A stretch of DNA of 64,000 nucleotides from Mesorhabditis belari (Eukaryota > Nematoda > Chromadorea > Rhabditida > Rhabditidae): contig CAUEEP010000755.1 in the NCBI GenBank assembly GCA_958450365.1, positions 186,001 through 250,000 of the forward strand. The letters run 5' to 3'. Of this stretch, positions 1 to 15,200 are shown piece after piece (the first letter of the stretch is position 1; each line of letters begins with the position of its first letter). The notes beneath the pieces were generated by a model. It was not told the DNA's origin. It did no database searches and saw only the letters and a list, made by a program, of their open reading frames with translations. Made by a program: the position numbers and the translations under genes.

Positions 1-89
1 GCCAAGGCAATCAGCCAGGCCCAGGATTTGGCTTTTGACTGAAAATCCCCGGCATCTGGTTTCTTTGTACATCAGCTATTATGTTTTAG

Positions 90-2696
<2,607 letters not shown>

Positions 2697-2709
<13 letters not shown>

Positions 2710-3000
2710 AGTTAAAGCTAAAGCCAGAGCTAAAGCCAGAGCTAAAGCCAGAGCTAAAGCCAGAGCTAAAGCTAAAGCCTGAGCTAAAGCCTGAGCAAAG
2801 CAAAGCCGGCTAAAGCCGGCAAAGCCGAGCAAAGCCAGACAAAGCCGAGCTAAAGCAAAGCAGCAGGCAAAGCAAAGCAAAGCCAGAGCTAAAGCTAGAG
2901 CTAAAGCCAGAGCTAAAGCTAGAGCTAAAGCCTGAGCTAAAGCCTGAGCTAAAGCCAGAGCTAAAGCTAGAGCTAAAGCCAGAGCTAAAGCCAGAGCAGG
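2697..3000. repeat. 12-bp minisatellite (AGAGCTAAAGCC)
   Basis: Degenerate AGAGCTAAAGCC/AGAGCTAAAGCT units begin inside the last coding exon of the transporter and supply its stop codon. The interior (about 2790-2880) is more degraded. Confidence 0.9.
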
Positions 3001-4084
3001 AATCAAATCCAGACTAGTAGATTAGCCAAAATTGAGTCAAACAATCAATTGTTCAAGTGAAAACAGAGCATAATGAGTTTTGGTGACATTTCTCAAGAAT
3101 TTACACTTAAACCGCGTCGAGCATGTGTTTATTTATCTAATAAATTCAATCTAAACAAGTTTTTGACAAGATCGCTCTTAAAAGTTCCAGAAGTAGCGGC
3201 TCTCAACTTTAGAAGGTTATATAAAAAAGTTGAAAGCTTGAATTGATTAGATAATGGACAACTTTTTAGGAGATATACTAAAGATTTTTCTCCAGGAGAA
3301 TCAGAATGATTGACTCAATTTTGGGAAATCTAGGGCCTCTGAAGTGAGGCCTTATAATTGTGAGCGTTAGGTTTATTTTTCGATCGACTTATAATAAAGA
3401 ATCTATTGATCAATTAACAATAACGAATCTATCCATCAATTAATAATAAAGAGCCTGTCGAGCAATCAATAATAAAGAAACTATTGATCAATTAATAATT
3501 AAGGATCTATTGATCAATTAACAATAAAGAACCTATCGATCAATCAACAGTAAAGAGTCTATCAATCAATTAGTAATAAAAAAAAAACCTAGAATCTATG
3601 AGCCATTCCATCAAACGTTCAGTCTTCGATAGGCAAGAAAGCCAAAGAAAGAAAGAATCAAATGCTTAATCGAAAAAAACAATCGATATCGATCGAACGA
3701 TTCTATAGCTACAAAATTGGAACCTTTTCAAAATCAAAAATCTTCCAAATCCAGAAAGATTTCAGCTTATTTTTCAAGTTCTTGGCTAAATTTCAATGTT
3801 TTTACAAATATCGGAGTACTTTAACGGTAGATTTATTTAAGAATTTCAGAAAACCGTTCAACAGACCGATGAATCATTGGGAAATCAAAAGAATGAAGTG
3901 AAAGGGAAGTAAAATCATCATACTATTACTTGATTTATGTTGTAAATCAAGTAATAGTACTTTACTTGAGTACTTTAGTAAGTAAGTAAGTAAGTACTTT
4001 AGTAATAGTGCTTTACTTGAGTAAAATCATCATACTATTTACTTGATTTACATCATAAATCTCTAATTTTTATTTAATTTAAAT

Positions 4085-4900
4085 GAAACAAATGAGCTTT
4101 TCTTTGTTATATTGGGTTTTCCAGTTATGAATGCGCGTTTTTACTATTTTGTAAATTTCTCAAGATATCAAACAGATATATATGAGTGTTATATATCATT
4201 CGAAAGCTGAAGATCTCCTCTACATTTGGATATAAAAAGCTTTGGAATTTGTTCAGCTTTTGGGCAAATTGATTGCACAAAGGGAGAGATCGTTTTCGAA
4301 AAAAAACTCATTTCAGCTTTGCTATTCCTCAAGTAAATTTCTTAAGATATCAAACAGATATATATGAGTGTTATATATCATTCGAAAGCTGAAGATCTCC
4401 TCTACATTTTGGAATAACAAAAAGTTTTTGAATTCATTCAACTTTTTCGGGAAAATGACTGCACAAAGGGAGAGATCGTTTTCGAAAAAAAAAACTCATT
4501 TCAGCTTAGCTATTCCTCAAGTTTTATGGTGTAAAATAACCGCCCAGAAAAGAAAAGAAAAGTAAAGATGCTCTGAAATTGTTAGATTTTTAAAAAAAGT
4601 TGTATTGATATATCTATTGGCCAAACATCAAACGGTTAACTCAATTTGAGCGGAGCCAAAACTTGATCCAAAGGCACCCCTTCCATTTTTTGGCCACCTC
4701 TTCTTTTGTGCAGTCAATTTGCCCAAAAGCTGAAAAAAGTCAAAAGCTTTTTATATCAAAATGTAGAGGAGATCTACAGCTTTCGAATGATACGCATAGA
4801 TATCATTTTCTTGATTTCGATATCTTGAGAAATTTGCAAAATAGTAAAAAAACCGCGCATTTATAACTTCATAACTGGACAACCCAATACAAAAAAGTTT
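4085..4900. repeat. Tandem and inverted copies of a dispersed repeat
   Basis: A block with TCAAGATATCAAACAGATAT followed by CATTCGAAAGCTGAAGATCT at about 4150-4260 recurs in tandem at about 4335-4430 and inverted at about 4740-4880. The outer ends (AAATGAGCTTTTCTTTGTTA) occur near 4090 and again near 4925 in direct orientation. Confidence 0.75.
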
Positions 4901-5334
4901 CGATCCCAAAAAAACAGCAAAAAAATGAGCTTTTCTTTGTTATAGCACCGGGTTTTCAGCAAAAACGTGTACTTTTCTGTGAAAAATTTTGCTATTTTGA
5001 AAGATTGTTTTTAAAGATTTTTTTTGAAGTTCTTAAAGTTCTTAAAGATTTTGTGAAATAAAATGTTAATTGCTTTCGATTTGTGGTGAATCGGTGGGCA
5101 AGAGGACGGTCGACAAGGAGCGATCAGAGCGATTGTTATCCTAAAATTTAAGTCAACTTTTTCTTTGATAATTTTTAGAAAAAGTTCGACTGACTGACTG
5201 GATGAAGAGCTGAGGGGTAAATTTCAAAGAAAATATGGATAATTTTAGAGTTTTATTAAAGAATTCTGGTGTAGAGAGGTTTCTTGAGTTAGTTTTCATT
5301 AATACTATAGCTTTTTTAGAATACTTAGAGTTTT

Positions 5335-6130
5335 TTAGAGTACTATTCTCTCTAATAGAGTAGTGCACCCTGATCGTCGTCTAAATTCCTCGAAATATCG
5401 AGAACCGCTTATCAGAAACTATCGATGTGGGGTCGGAAAATGTAGCTGACGATGAGATCTAGTGGGGGATTTGAGTGGTGAGCGTCTGTGAAAGCTTGGA
5501 AACAGTAAAATAGTCATCAACTCGGCTCGCCGGGGTGCACTATTAGCGAAAATATGGTAGTCGCAAATGTCACATGAATTAATCGAAAGGGGTTTTCAGG
5601 GGTGAGGAATCCGAAACTGCAATCAGCTTTGTGCTATGTGCTCTCAGTACCTCTAGATAGAATATCCGCACGGACTGCGGAAAGCTAGACTGCGTAGCTG
5701 GTTTTAGATACCGTATCCTCTCTAATAGAGTAGTGCGCCCTGATCGTCGTCTAATCTAAATTCCTCGTAATCTCGAGAACCGCTTATCAGAACCTATCGA
5801 TGTGAGGTCGGAAAATGTAGCTCACGATGAGATCTAGTTGAGGATTAGAGTGGTGAGCTTCTGTGAAAGCTTGGAAACAGTAAAATAGTCATCAACTCGG
5901 CTCAGTAGAGATAGATATTAGAGAGATTAGAGAACTACTATTAAACTACTATTAGAGAGAATCCGGTACTTGTCCTCTTTCTAGCTTTTATACTTTTATA
6001 CTTTTATACTTAAATTCTATACTTTACTTATACTTTCTAACTTCTGACACTTCAATTATGACAATTAGTTTGCCAAAACCATTTCTAGACAACTTACGGT
6101 AGCTCTTTTGTCTTAAATGTATCCTGAAAG
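5335..6130. mobile_element. Composite of two MITE copies plus an AT-rich module
   Basis: Two copies of an about 205-bp MITE start near 5340 and 5710 with CTCTAATAGAGTAGTGC and share GGTCGGAAAATGTAGCT. The following module (about 5900-6125) ends near GACAACTTACGGTAGCTC. The same MITE-plus-module composite is present inverted at 25040-25445 in the first intron of erlin B, so it is a mobile or duplicated unit. Confidence 0.75.
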
Positions 6131-6293
6131 CTTTATCGATCTTTGCAAGCTGACTTAAAGCCTTTTCCTAGTGTCCATCAATTTTGAATAATGCCCGGCT
6201 TTCATTTAGATGATCTTTACAAATTCTAAGAACAAAAGCACGCCCAGAGAAGAGTAAAGATCAATGAAAAGCCTTTTTTTCTCGTTTATTTCG

Positions 6294-9200
6294 TTACAAA
6301 TTTAATCTACTCACTTGCAAAAAAGCCTTCGGAATGCTGTCTCCATAGTAAATCTTGTTGTTTTCTCGGATCGCTTTGATGCGTTGCAGTTCGATGTATT
6401 CTCTGAAAATGAAGTTAGAAAAAATAGAAAAGTGCACAACTAGGTCTAAGCTTTAAATAAAGCTTTAAAAGCTCTAAATAAACCTCTAAACAAGCTCTAA
6501 AAGCTCTAAAAACTCTAAAGCTCTAAATAAAGCTTCCCTATAGAAGCGTCGCGTTATCGCGTCTCAAAAAACCGCTCATATCTCGGCGCCCAGTCATTTA
6601 GTTCTGCGCGCTTAGGTATCAAATTAAAGTAGAGATAATAGGGAATTTTTGAGCTATTTCATATATTTTTAGCTTTAACCAGTGCTTAGAAAAAAAATGA
6701 TTAAAAATTGGCAAAAAATAGCCGATTTTTCATCATTTTTTAATCATTTTTTCTAAGCACTGGTTAATCATAGAAACCTGTGTTATATCTCAAAAAATCA
6801 CCCATCTTCTCTACTTTAATTTGATATCTAAATCCTCAGAAACAAACGTACTGGTGTCGAGATATGAGTGTTTGTTTGGAGAGTAAATTTAGAAAACGCG
6901 ACGCTCCTATAGGCGGCTGTTCTATTGGGGTTTTTACGGTGTTTTTGACGGTTTCCTACTCACTTCGTTAACAATTTCGCGTTCGCTTCGGATTCCTTAG
7001 CGACTCGGTAGAACTCGGCATCGGCGTTTGCTTTTTCTTTGGCTAAACATTTGTGATTTAAAAACGTGGAAACAAAATTACCCAAATGAATCTGATCTTG
7101 GAGTTGGTTCACCGTTTTTTCCATTTCTTTTTCGGCGATATTCTGCTTGAATTTCACATCAGCAACTTGTGCTACTTTTTCAGCTTCTAAAAAAGATTGG
7201 GTGATTTGAGAATTTGTAAACGGAATCTTGTTTGAACAATCATTATACAAGGACAAGAAGAACAAGAGCAAGAGCAAGAGCAAGAGCAAGGACAAGGACA
7301 GGAACAAGAACAAGAACAAGAGCAAGAGCAAGAGCAAGGACAAGGACAGGAACAAGAACAAGAACAAGAGCAAGAGCAAGAGCAAGGACAAGGACAGGAA
7401 CAAGAACAAGAACAAGAACAAGAACAAGAACAAGAACAAGGACAAGAACAAGAACAAGAACAAGAACAAGAACAAGGACAAGAACAAGAACAAGAACAAG
7501 AACAAGGACAAGGAGTTCAAACAAGATACTTTGCGGAATCTTGTTTGAACAATCATTTTAAACCAACCAATAATTGACTTCTTTCGATCTGTTTCTGCCT
7601 CTTTTTCTACTACTTTTTGATGCTCGACTGCAACAAGGAGTTTTGTCTGAAAAAAGAGAGCAACTTTGTAGTTTAAAGGCTAGTTTAAAGGCTAGTTTAA
7701 AGGCTAGTTTCAAAGGCTAGTTTGTAGAATTCAATCCTTAAATTTGATTTAAACCTTTTCTGTCTCAATTTGCTCATAATTTGCTTTAATAGCATCGGGA
7801 ATTCTCGGCTTTGTGACACGGACTGATTGAACGTAAAGACCTGGAGCGAGAATGTGCAACTCTTCTTGAAGTGCACTCTTCAAATTTTCATCGATTTGAT
7901 CTGAAAGAGCTTTATGCATTGGATTTCATAAGAATTTGAGAAATTTCATTGACGTTTGCTTTGATCTTAACTTTGAGCAAGAACAAGAACAAGAGCAAGA
8001 ACAAGAGCAAGAGCAAGAGCAAGAGCAAGAGCAAGAGCAAGAGCAAGAGCAAGAGCAAGAGCAAGAGCAAGAGGAAGAGGAACAAGAACAAGGACAAGGA
8101 CAAGAATAAGAATAAGAATAAGAACAAGATCAAGCTCAAGAGCAAGAACAAGAACAAGGACAGGAACAAGAACAAGGACAAGAAGAGGAACAAGATCAAG
8201 GACAAAAACAAGATCAAGAACAGAAACAAGAACAAGAACAAGAACAAGAAGAGGAACAAGAGCAAGAACAAGAAGAAGAGCAAGAGCAAGAGCTTTCAGA
8301 GCTCTGGCAATCTTTTACAGGGTAACCGATTCCTAATACTCCTGCAATTTCTGTTAGACCAAAGCTATTCATTTCTTTTTAACTAAAAAAAAACAAAACC
8401 GAACTCTTGTGAAAGTGGGGTTTTCAAAAAGTGCCCTTTTCTTGGTCACTCGTTGGTCACTTTTTGGCCACTTTTTGGTCACTCGCATTTGGCCCTCGAA
8501 ATTTCTTCAATGGTTCGATCAATTGAAACACGTTTTAGCCTACTTTGTAGAGGAGATTTGCAACTTTCAAATACTTTTATAACATTCATCGATATCAGGT
8601 TTCTATCGTTGGAAATTGATGAAAATGTTGGAAAATCCGCATTTCTTATGCATTTACCTAATATCAAAATAAAATAGTTGAAAACTCTTTAAAACAATTA
8701 TCAATAGCTTCTCCAGAGGTTTATCATATTGTTAACTTTTTAAAAAATTAAAATAACTTTAATAAAATGTTTTAAATACAGTCGAACCTCTCTATAATGA
8801 ACCTCGATATAACGTAAACCTCTCTATAACGTAAGGCGTGACCGGTCCCGGCCAAATGTAATACAAAATGTCTATAAAAAAACCTCGATATAACGTAACT
8901 CTGTATAACGTAAACCTCTATACAACGGAAAATTTTGCCTGAAAATATGCAATTTTTTGTTCCATATAACGGATTTTATGCTAAAACGTGGATATTTCTT
9001 CCAACTACCATGCTCTTTGGATGGACTATTCTAATCTGTGGCCTTTTTGCCACAATTTAAAAGAAGAAAAAAAATCACTTACATAGATTCTTAATAAGTT
9101 TTTTGCGTTCATATATCGTTCATTTATTCTTTTTACGTGCTTATTTTCTGTATTAAATGATATTTATCATTTTTCAGGCGATGGAGCGAAAGAAGGCGAC

Positions 9201-12200
9201 CCGGAAAAGGATCGATCTAGCTGAAAAAAAAGCGAATTCTTGATGCTTCAACTTCGAAAGGAGTAACGGATTTAGCAAGGGAATTCAAGCGGCCAATTTC
9301 GACCATTTCTTCGATTTTGGGCCAAAAGCAAACGATTTCTAATGCGATCAATGACGGTTCTCAGGGCAAGCGAGCACGAGTGAAGAATAGCAAACACGAG
9401 GACCTGGAAGGTGCGGTTATTTCTTGGTTGAAAGAGATTCGAAGCAACAATGAATGTGTGGACGGAAATTTGCTTCGAACAAAAGCTCTGGAGCTTGCAA
9501 AGTTGATGGGTATTACCGATTTCCGAGCTAGCAATGGATGGCTAGAAAAGCTGAAGCATAGGCATGGCATTGTTTTTCGTTCCCTACAAGGAGAAGCAGC
9601 CGAAATCGACCTGAACAATCTTGAGCAGTGGAAAGATGAAGTTTTGAAGGGACTCTTGAAAGAATTTGAGCCAAAGAATGTTTTTAACTTGGATGAAACA
9701 GCTCTTTTTTACAAGTTAACGCCGAATAAAACGTTGTCTTTCAAAGGCGATAGATGCACAAGTGGAAAGAAGAGCAAGGATAGAGTCACTGTTCTCGTCG
9801 GATCAAATATGGATGGAAGCGAAAGATGCCCTTTATTCGTGATTGGGAAATCGAAGCATCCGCGTTGCTTTAAGAATGTCAAAAAACTTCCTGTTTTGTA
9901 CGAAGCAAATTCAAGAGCGTGGATGACCAGCGAATTATTTGAGAGCTATCTCAAGAAATGGAATTCAAATTTGATCAAATTTAATCGGGAAATTTTGTTG
10001 TTTATTGATAACTGTCCAGCACATCCGAAGCTCAATTTATCAAACATTCAGATTAAATTCTTATTGCCGAATGCAACTGCGGCAATCCAACCAATGGATA
10101 TGGGAATAATTAAAAATCTGAAGGTCAGATACCGAACAGGATTGTTGAAACAAAGAATTGCAGCTGTCGATGCAAAGGCCAAATTCGAATTTAATCTTTT
10201 GGATGCACTATACTTACTCGAAGAATCCTGGAATGACGTTAAAGTGGAGACGCTTTCAAATTGTTTTCGTAAGGCCGGATTCAAGGGATGTATGCAAGAT
10301 GAGCCGCCATTTATCGAAAACAATAACGACGACGATAACTCGCTACAATCATTGCAGGCTATCTGGAATCAACTTATTGATAGTGAAGACGTTGATCGAT
10401 CAATCAATCCTTTGGAATTTGCTTGCGCCGACGAAAATGTTGTGACTACAGGGTTAAGATCGCTAGAGGAAATTGCACTAGCTGCTCAAGGTACAGATTA
10501 TATCGTTTAAAGTAATGCTAATTTAAGAAAAAGATCAATTATGTTTCCTTAGGTTCGCAACTACAGTCGATTTCTTCTGATAGCGAGGATGATGAGCCAA
10601 TCGTTGAAGACGTGGAAGAGCCGATAGTGACACGATCCGAGGCATATCTACATCTTCAAAAGCTCAAGATATTTGTGAGGAATAACCCTAATTCCGAAAT
10701 TGTTAAGGCTTTAGCAACTTTTGATAATTTTTTCTTTGATCAGGCTTTTTTTTCTCCTAAACAATCCCGTTTGACTAACTTTTTTGTTAAACTTTGATGC
10801 TTTTTGATAATTTTTTTACCTTTTTTGTTGAGTTTTTGCAATAAATATGTTCCAATACCTCTACATAACGTAATGGTTGCAATAAACCCTGCGTTTTTGA
10901 TTCTATATAACAAAACCTCGATATAACGTAAACCTCTATATAACGTAAACTATAGCCGGTCCCGTGAGTTACGTTGTAGAGAGGTTCGACTGTACATAAA
11001 AAAAGCCAAATTGATTGAAATTTTTGATTAAAATTTTTTTCCCAAAAGTTTCTTAATCTTTTTTTCATCAATAATACTTAAATAAAAGCTAATCTTTAAA
11101 AAAAAGATGTTAAAGAATAAGAAAAGCTAAGAAAAGCTAAAGAAAAGCTAAAGAAAAGCTAAGAAAAGCTAAGAGAAGCTAGGAAAAGCTAGGAAAAGCT
11201 AAGAAAAGCTAAGAAAAGCTAAGAAAAGCTAAGAAAAGCTAGGAAAAGCTGAGAAAAGCTAAGAAAAGCTAAAGAAAAGCTAAGAAGAGCTAAGGAAAGC
11301 TAGGAAAAGCTAAGAAAAGCTAAGAAAAGCTAAAGAAAGCTAAAGAAAAGCTAAGAAAAGCTAAGAAAAGCTAAGAAAAGCTAAGAAAACTTACCAAATA
11401 GATCAATATAGACTTGTTGAATGGTGTGTTTACTGCAGAATTGATTGATTTCGTGATGAACCTAGTGATGATTGTTTAGTTGATTTAAAAAGCCATAAAA
11501 TGTTACCTTTTGATAAATCAATGGCTTATCATAGTCAACTGTGTAATTTTGTACCATATCGTGAACAGCTTTCTTTTTCAAAATGTTTACAACTTCGATT
11601 CGGTCGAAATAGATCATGACACCACCTTGGGTTCCACAAGGAACATTTTCCACTGTATCTGTTTGAATTGTGATCTAAAAATGTGAAAATAAAAAAAATC
11701 AATGGACTAGAAAGGGTATGCTTACAGTTTTAAGCAAAAAGGAAATTATAAAATGTTTACCTGAACTTGTTTTACCGTTGTAATATTAGGTTGGCGGGAA
11801 AATAATGCGAATTTTTTTGACCCGAATTTTTATTTAAAATTGCTACACTGACTGGCACTGCCATTGGTTCACTTTCATTAGATGATGGTACATTTGGTAC
11901 CATAGTTAATGTAATATTTGGCACAGTCTTTGGTCCATTGCCTGCCAGTGTCTTCGCCTTTTCTTTTGCATTTGAGCCGCTCAACTTTTCGTGAAGTTTC
12001 TAAATATTAGGTTGGCGGGAAAATAATGCGAATTTTTTTGACCCGAATTTTTATTTAAAATTGCTACACTGACTGGCACTGCCATTGGTTCACTTTCATT
12101 AGATGATGGTACATTTGGTACCATAGTTAATGTAATATTTGGCACAGTCTTTGGTCCATTGCCTGCCAGTGTCTTCGCCTTTTCTTTTGCATTTGAGCCG

Positions 12201-15200
12201 CTCAACTTTTCGTGAAGTTTCTAAATATTAGGTTGGCGGGAAAATAATGCGAATTTTTTTGACCCGAATTTTTATTTAAAAAAAAAAACAATAAATAAAG
12301 AGGATTAATATAAAAGGTATTCTCCATTATTACTTAGGACATTATGTCAACTTTTGCTCAATTCAATAATTTCTTCTTCAAAGAACTGGGGACTTTTTGA
12401 CGAAAAATAGTTGGTGACCGCATTTTCGACTTCCCGAAAATCGTTGAACAGCTGATCGGGGATGAACTGCTTTAGAGACTGAATAAGTGATAGTCTGATA
12501 GGGTCAAGTCAGGGCTGTATGGGGCGTGAGGTAGAAGCTTCCAACCCAGCTCTTCGATTTGTTGGAGGATCATCTTTGCCGTATGCGGTTTTGCATTATC
12601 ACGCAAAAATCGAATTTTTGAAGTGTCATGTCGAGATTTCGGTAAAGCTTGATTCACACGCTCAAACTGCTCACTGTAAAGTTCAGATGTGACAGTTTTA
12701 CCCGGTTTGAGCAGTTCAAAATAAACCAATCCACGATAGTTCCACCATACGTACAACATCAACTTCCTTCCAGGTTTTGACATGACAACCGGGACCTGCT
12801 TTGGTGATGGCCATTGGTGCTTGCGCTTAACGTTATCATATAATATCCACGTTTCATCAGAAGTAACAATCGATTTCCAAAAATCAAAATTTTGAATCAA
12901 AATTGAACAAGTGTTCATACGGGAAATTTTGTGATTAAAGGTCAGTTCATGTGGGACCCATTTTCCGCATCTGTTTCGCTTTCCAATCAAATGTGAATGC
13001 TCTTCAATGGTGCTATGATCAACATTGAACATTTCCGACAACTCCCGAGTGATGCAAGTGGGATCTTCTTCGATAATTTGCAAAAGTTGAGACTCATCCA
13101 GCTTTCGAGGACGTCCTTCGTGACGCTCATCTTCTAGGCTCTCGTTTCCATTTCGAAATCGCACAAACCATCGATAACATTAGCTTTCGCTAATACTACC
13201 TTCGCCATAGGCCTTTGAAATAGAATTATGCGATCCACGGGCAGATTTTCCAAGCTTAAAGTCATAGAGTAAAGCAGCTCGAATAAGGAATTTTTGTTCC
13301 GTCATTTTTTGATAACAAATGAACAAATGTTTTCAAATAATATTATGATTGTGTAAGCAAACACACTCTGCTTCTCTGTTACTATCGCGGTTTTCTCTGT
13401 TTGTCGGCCATTACTTTCCCAAGAGCACAAGTTAAAAATTCGCATTATTTTCCCGCCAACCTAATATATGGTATTTAACCCGGATCAAATTTGCATACTT
13501 TAGTTACACAGATAGACTCAAAATTTTTGATCTTAAATCTATTAGACACCGCCGCTTGGTCACGGATTTAATAGAATGTTTCAAAATTGTAAAGCGCAGG
13601 CAACTTATCCCTCTTTTTCGAGATTTATTCAAAGTTAATCCCACGGTTAGTTCAAGGAGAGGTTCTTTCGTTAGAAATTCTTGGTTTTAGAAATTCCAGT
13701 CACCTCCAATAAGTTTGTTTATTGTTTATCCAATTTAACTCTTTTCCAATAAGAAATGCCAGAATTTGGAATCGACAAGGGAAAATTGTTCAATTTCAAT
13801 CATCTTGAAGATCTTGAACTTGAAGCTCTAGTGGATTGTTGTGGATCTAGTGGATTGACTCCCCAGAGTTTTGAGAGGGTTCAATAGTCTCGAAAGCTTT
13901 AAAATAATCTGTAGATGATCTCGATCTTGAAGCTCTAGATGATCTTGATCTTGAAGCTTTAGATGATCTTGATCTCGAAGCTTTAGATGATCTTGATCTT
14001 GAAGCTCTAGATGATCTTGATCTTGAAGCTCTAGATGATCTTGAAGCTCTAGATGATCTTGATCTTGAAGCTCTAGTGGATCCTTGACGTTATCTGTGCT
14101 ACCCACATTTTACATATTAATATATTACATATATTATATCGTGTTTCTTTTTATCGGCCCTTTTCGTGTTATGTGTATGAATTGATGTGTTTTCTAGTTC
14201 CAGACTAATCTTAAATCTAGCGCTCTAGCGCACTTTATCTCAGGTCCTGAATCTATATATCTGTTTGATATATATCTATATATCTGTTTGAATTGTCATC
14301 TAAAAATGGGAAAATAAAGAAACCAATGGACTAGAAAGGGTATGTTTACAGTTTTAAGCAACAAAGTACATTATAAAATTTTTACCTGAACTTGTTTTAC
14401 CGTTGTAATATATGGTATTTTCACGTGATAACCCGGATCAGAGATTTCATCCAACAAAGCTCCACCCTGAAAACTTTACAGCTTTTCATTTGACGATTTT
14501 TGATTTAAAATATAGCTTATTTTGTACCCTAGTTGGCTACAAATAGAAAGACAGAAATAAGTGTAGATAAACTACTTTGTAGACAAAAGTGTACTGTAGC
14601 TAGATACTGTAACTTTAAGCATCTCTCCGAAAATCGACTTTTTTTTGTCAATTCCTTCATTTCTTTATTAGTAATAGATGTGGTTTTGATTTTTAAGAGC
14701 TTACGGTTCTAAAGATTCAAGTATTTCCTTCTTTCTTTTTTCTTTCTTTCCTTCTTTCTTTTTTCTTTCTTTCTTTCTTCTTCTCCTTGTCTTTCCTTTT
14801 TTTCTTCTCCCCCTTATCTTTCCTTCTTTCTTATCCCCCTTGTCTTTCCTTCTTTCTTCTCCCCCTTGTCTTTCCTTCTTTCTCTTGGCAAGTTAAGGTA
14901 TCGGATAGTTAACTAGGGAAAGGCACCAAGTCGCATTTTGATACGAGAGCCAGCTTTATAGGATCGGCTACACTGATTCCGAATATGCTTTTACTTTTTC
15001 CAACGGAGCTCTGTAACGCAAGATATCTGGCATCAAATAGGCCAATTTTCGGGGTCCTTATAAGCTTTTACTCTTGTTTCTAAAAAGAGAGCTAGTGAGC
15101 AATGGATAGTTTGCTCGTCTCCAGAATTTTTTGCCCGGGTTTGAGTTCGCTCCCGGTTAATTCTTTTCCTTTTTTAAGAAAATGATTCGAAAATGTTTTT

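Larger units (their letters stand above)
3001..6290. other. Repeat-rich stretch without a recognisable gene
   Basis: The 60-80 residue ORFs here lack family motifs. The stretch holds about ten degenerate 22-24 bp units around TCAATTAATAATAAAGA (3385-3590), GTAA-rich repeats (3930-4050), a tandem plus inverted repeat block (4085-4900) and a composite MITE region (5340-6130). I see no coding exon. Confidence 0.6.
11786..13464 (-). mobile_element. Mariner element with duplicated left end
   Basis: Ends TTAGGTTGGCGGGAAAATAA and its inverse, flanked by TA at 11784-11785 and 13465-13466. Its left side contains two tandem 221-bp units (11786-12006, 12007-12227). Each starts with about 52 bp of mariner terminus followed by 169 bp of non-mariner sequence. 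A third terminus at 12228 leads into the transposase. Confidence 0.93.
11640..13495 (-). pseudogene. Decayed second copy of erlin A exon 3, split by a mariner
   Basis: Sequence 11650-11785 repeats 14280-14412, covering the intron and the 3' part of exon 3 (ACCGTTGTAATATATGG on the + strand). The mariner interrupts the copy at 11786-13464, and the remainder resumes at 13465 with TATGGTATTTAACCCGGATC, which lacks nine bases of the intact exon. The intact exon at 14386-14466 is therefore the one to splice. Confidence 0.85.

Noticed and set aside
7755..7900. Prohibitin or stomatin rather than erlin
   Set aside because: The [11 protein letters not shown] signature, the [10 protein letters not shown] block and the short N-terminal anchor fit erlin, not prohibitin or stomatin.
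7228..8386. ORFs of 90-198 codons rich in KNKNKS, TRTRTR or LFLFLS
   Set aside because: Shadows of hexamer minisatellites in erlin introns. Only the end of the 6960-7556 minus ORF overlaps true erlin exons.
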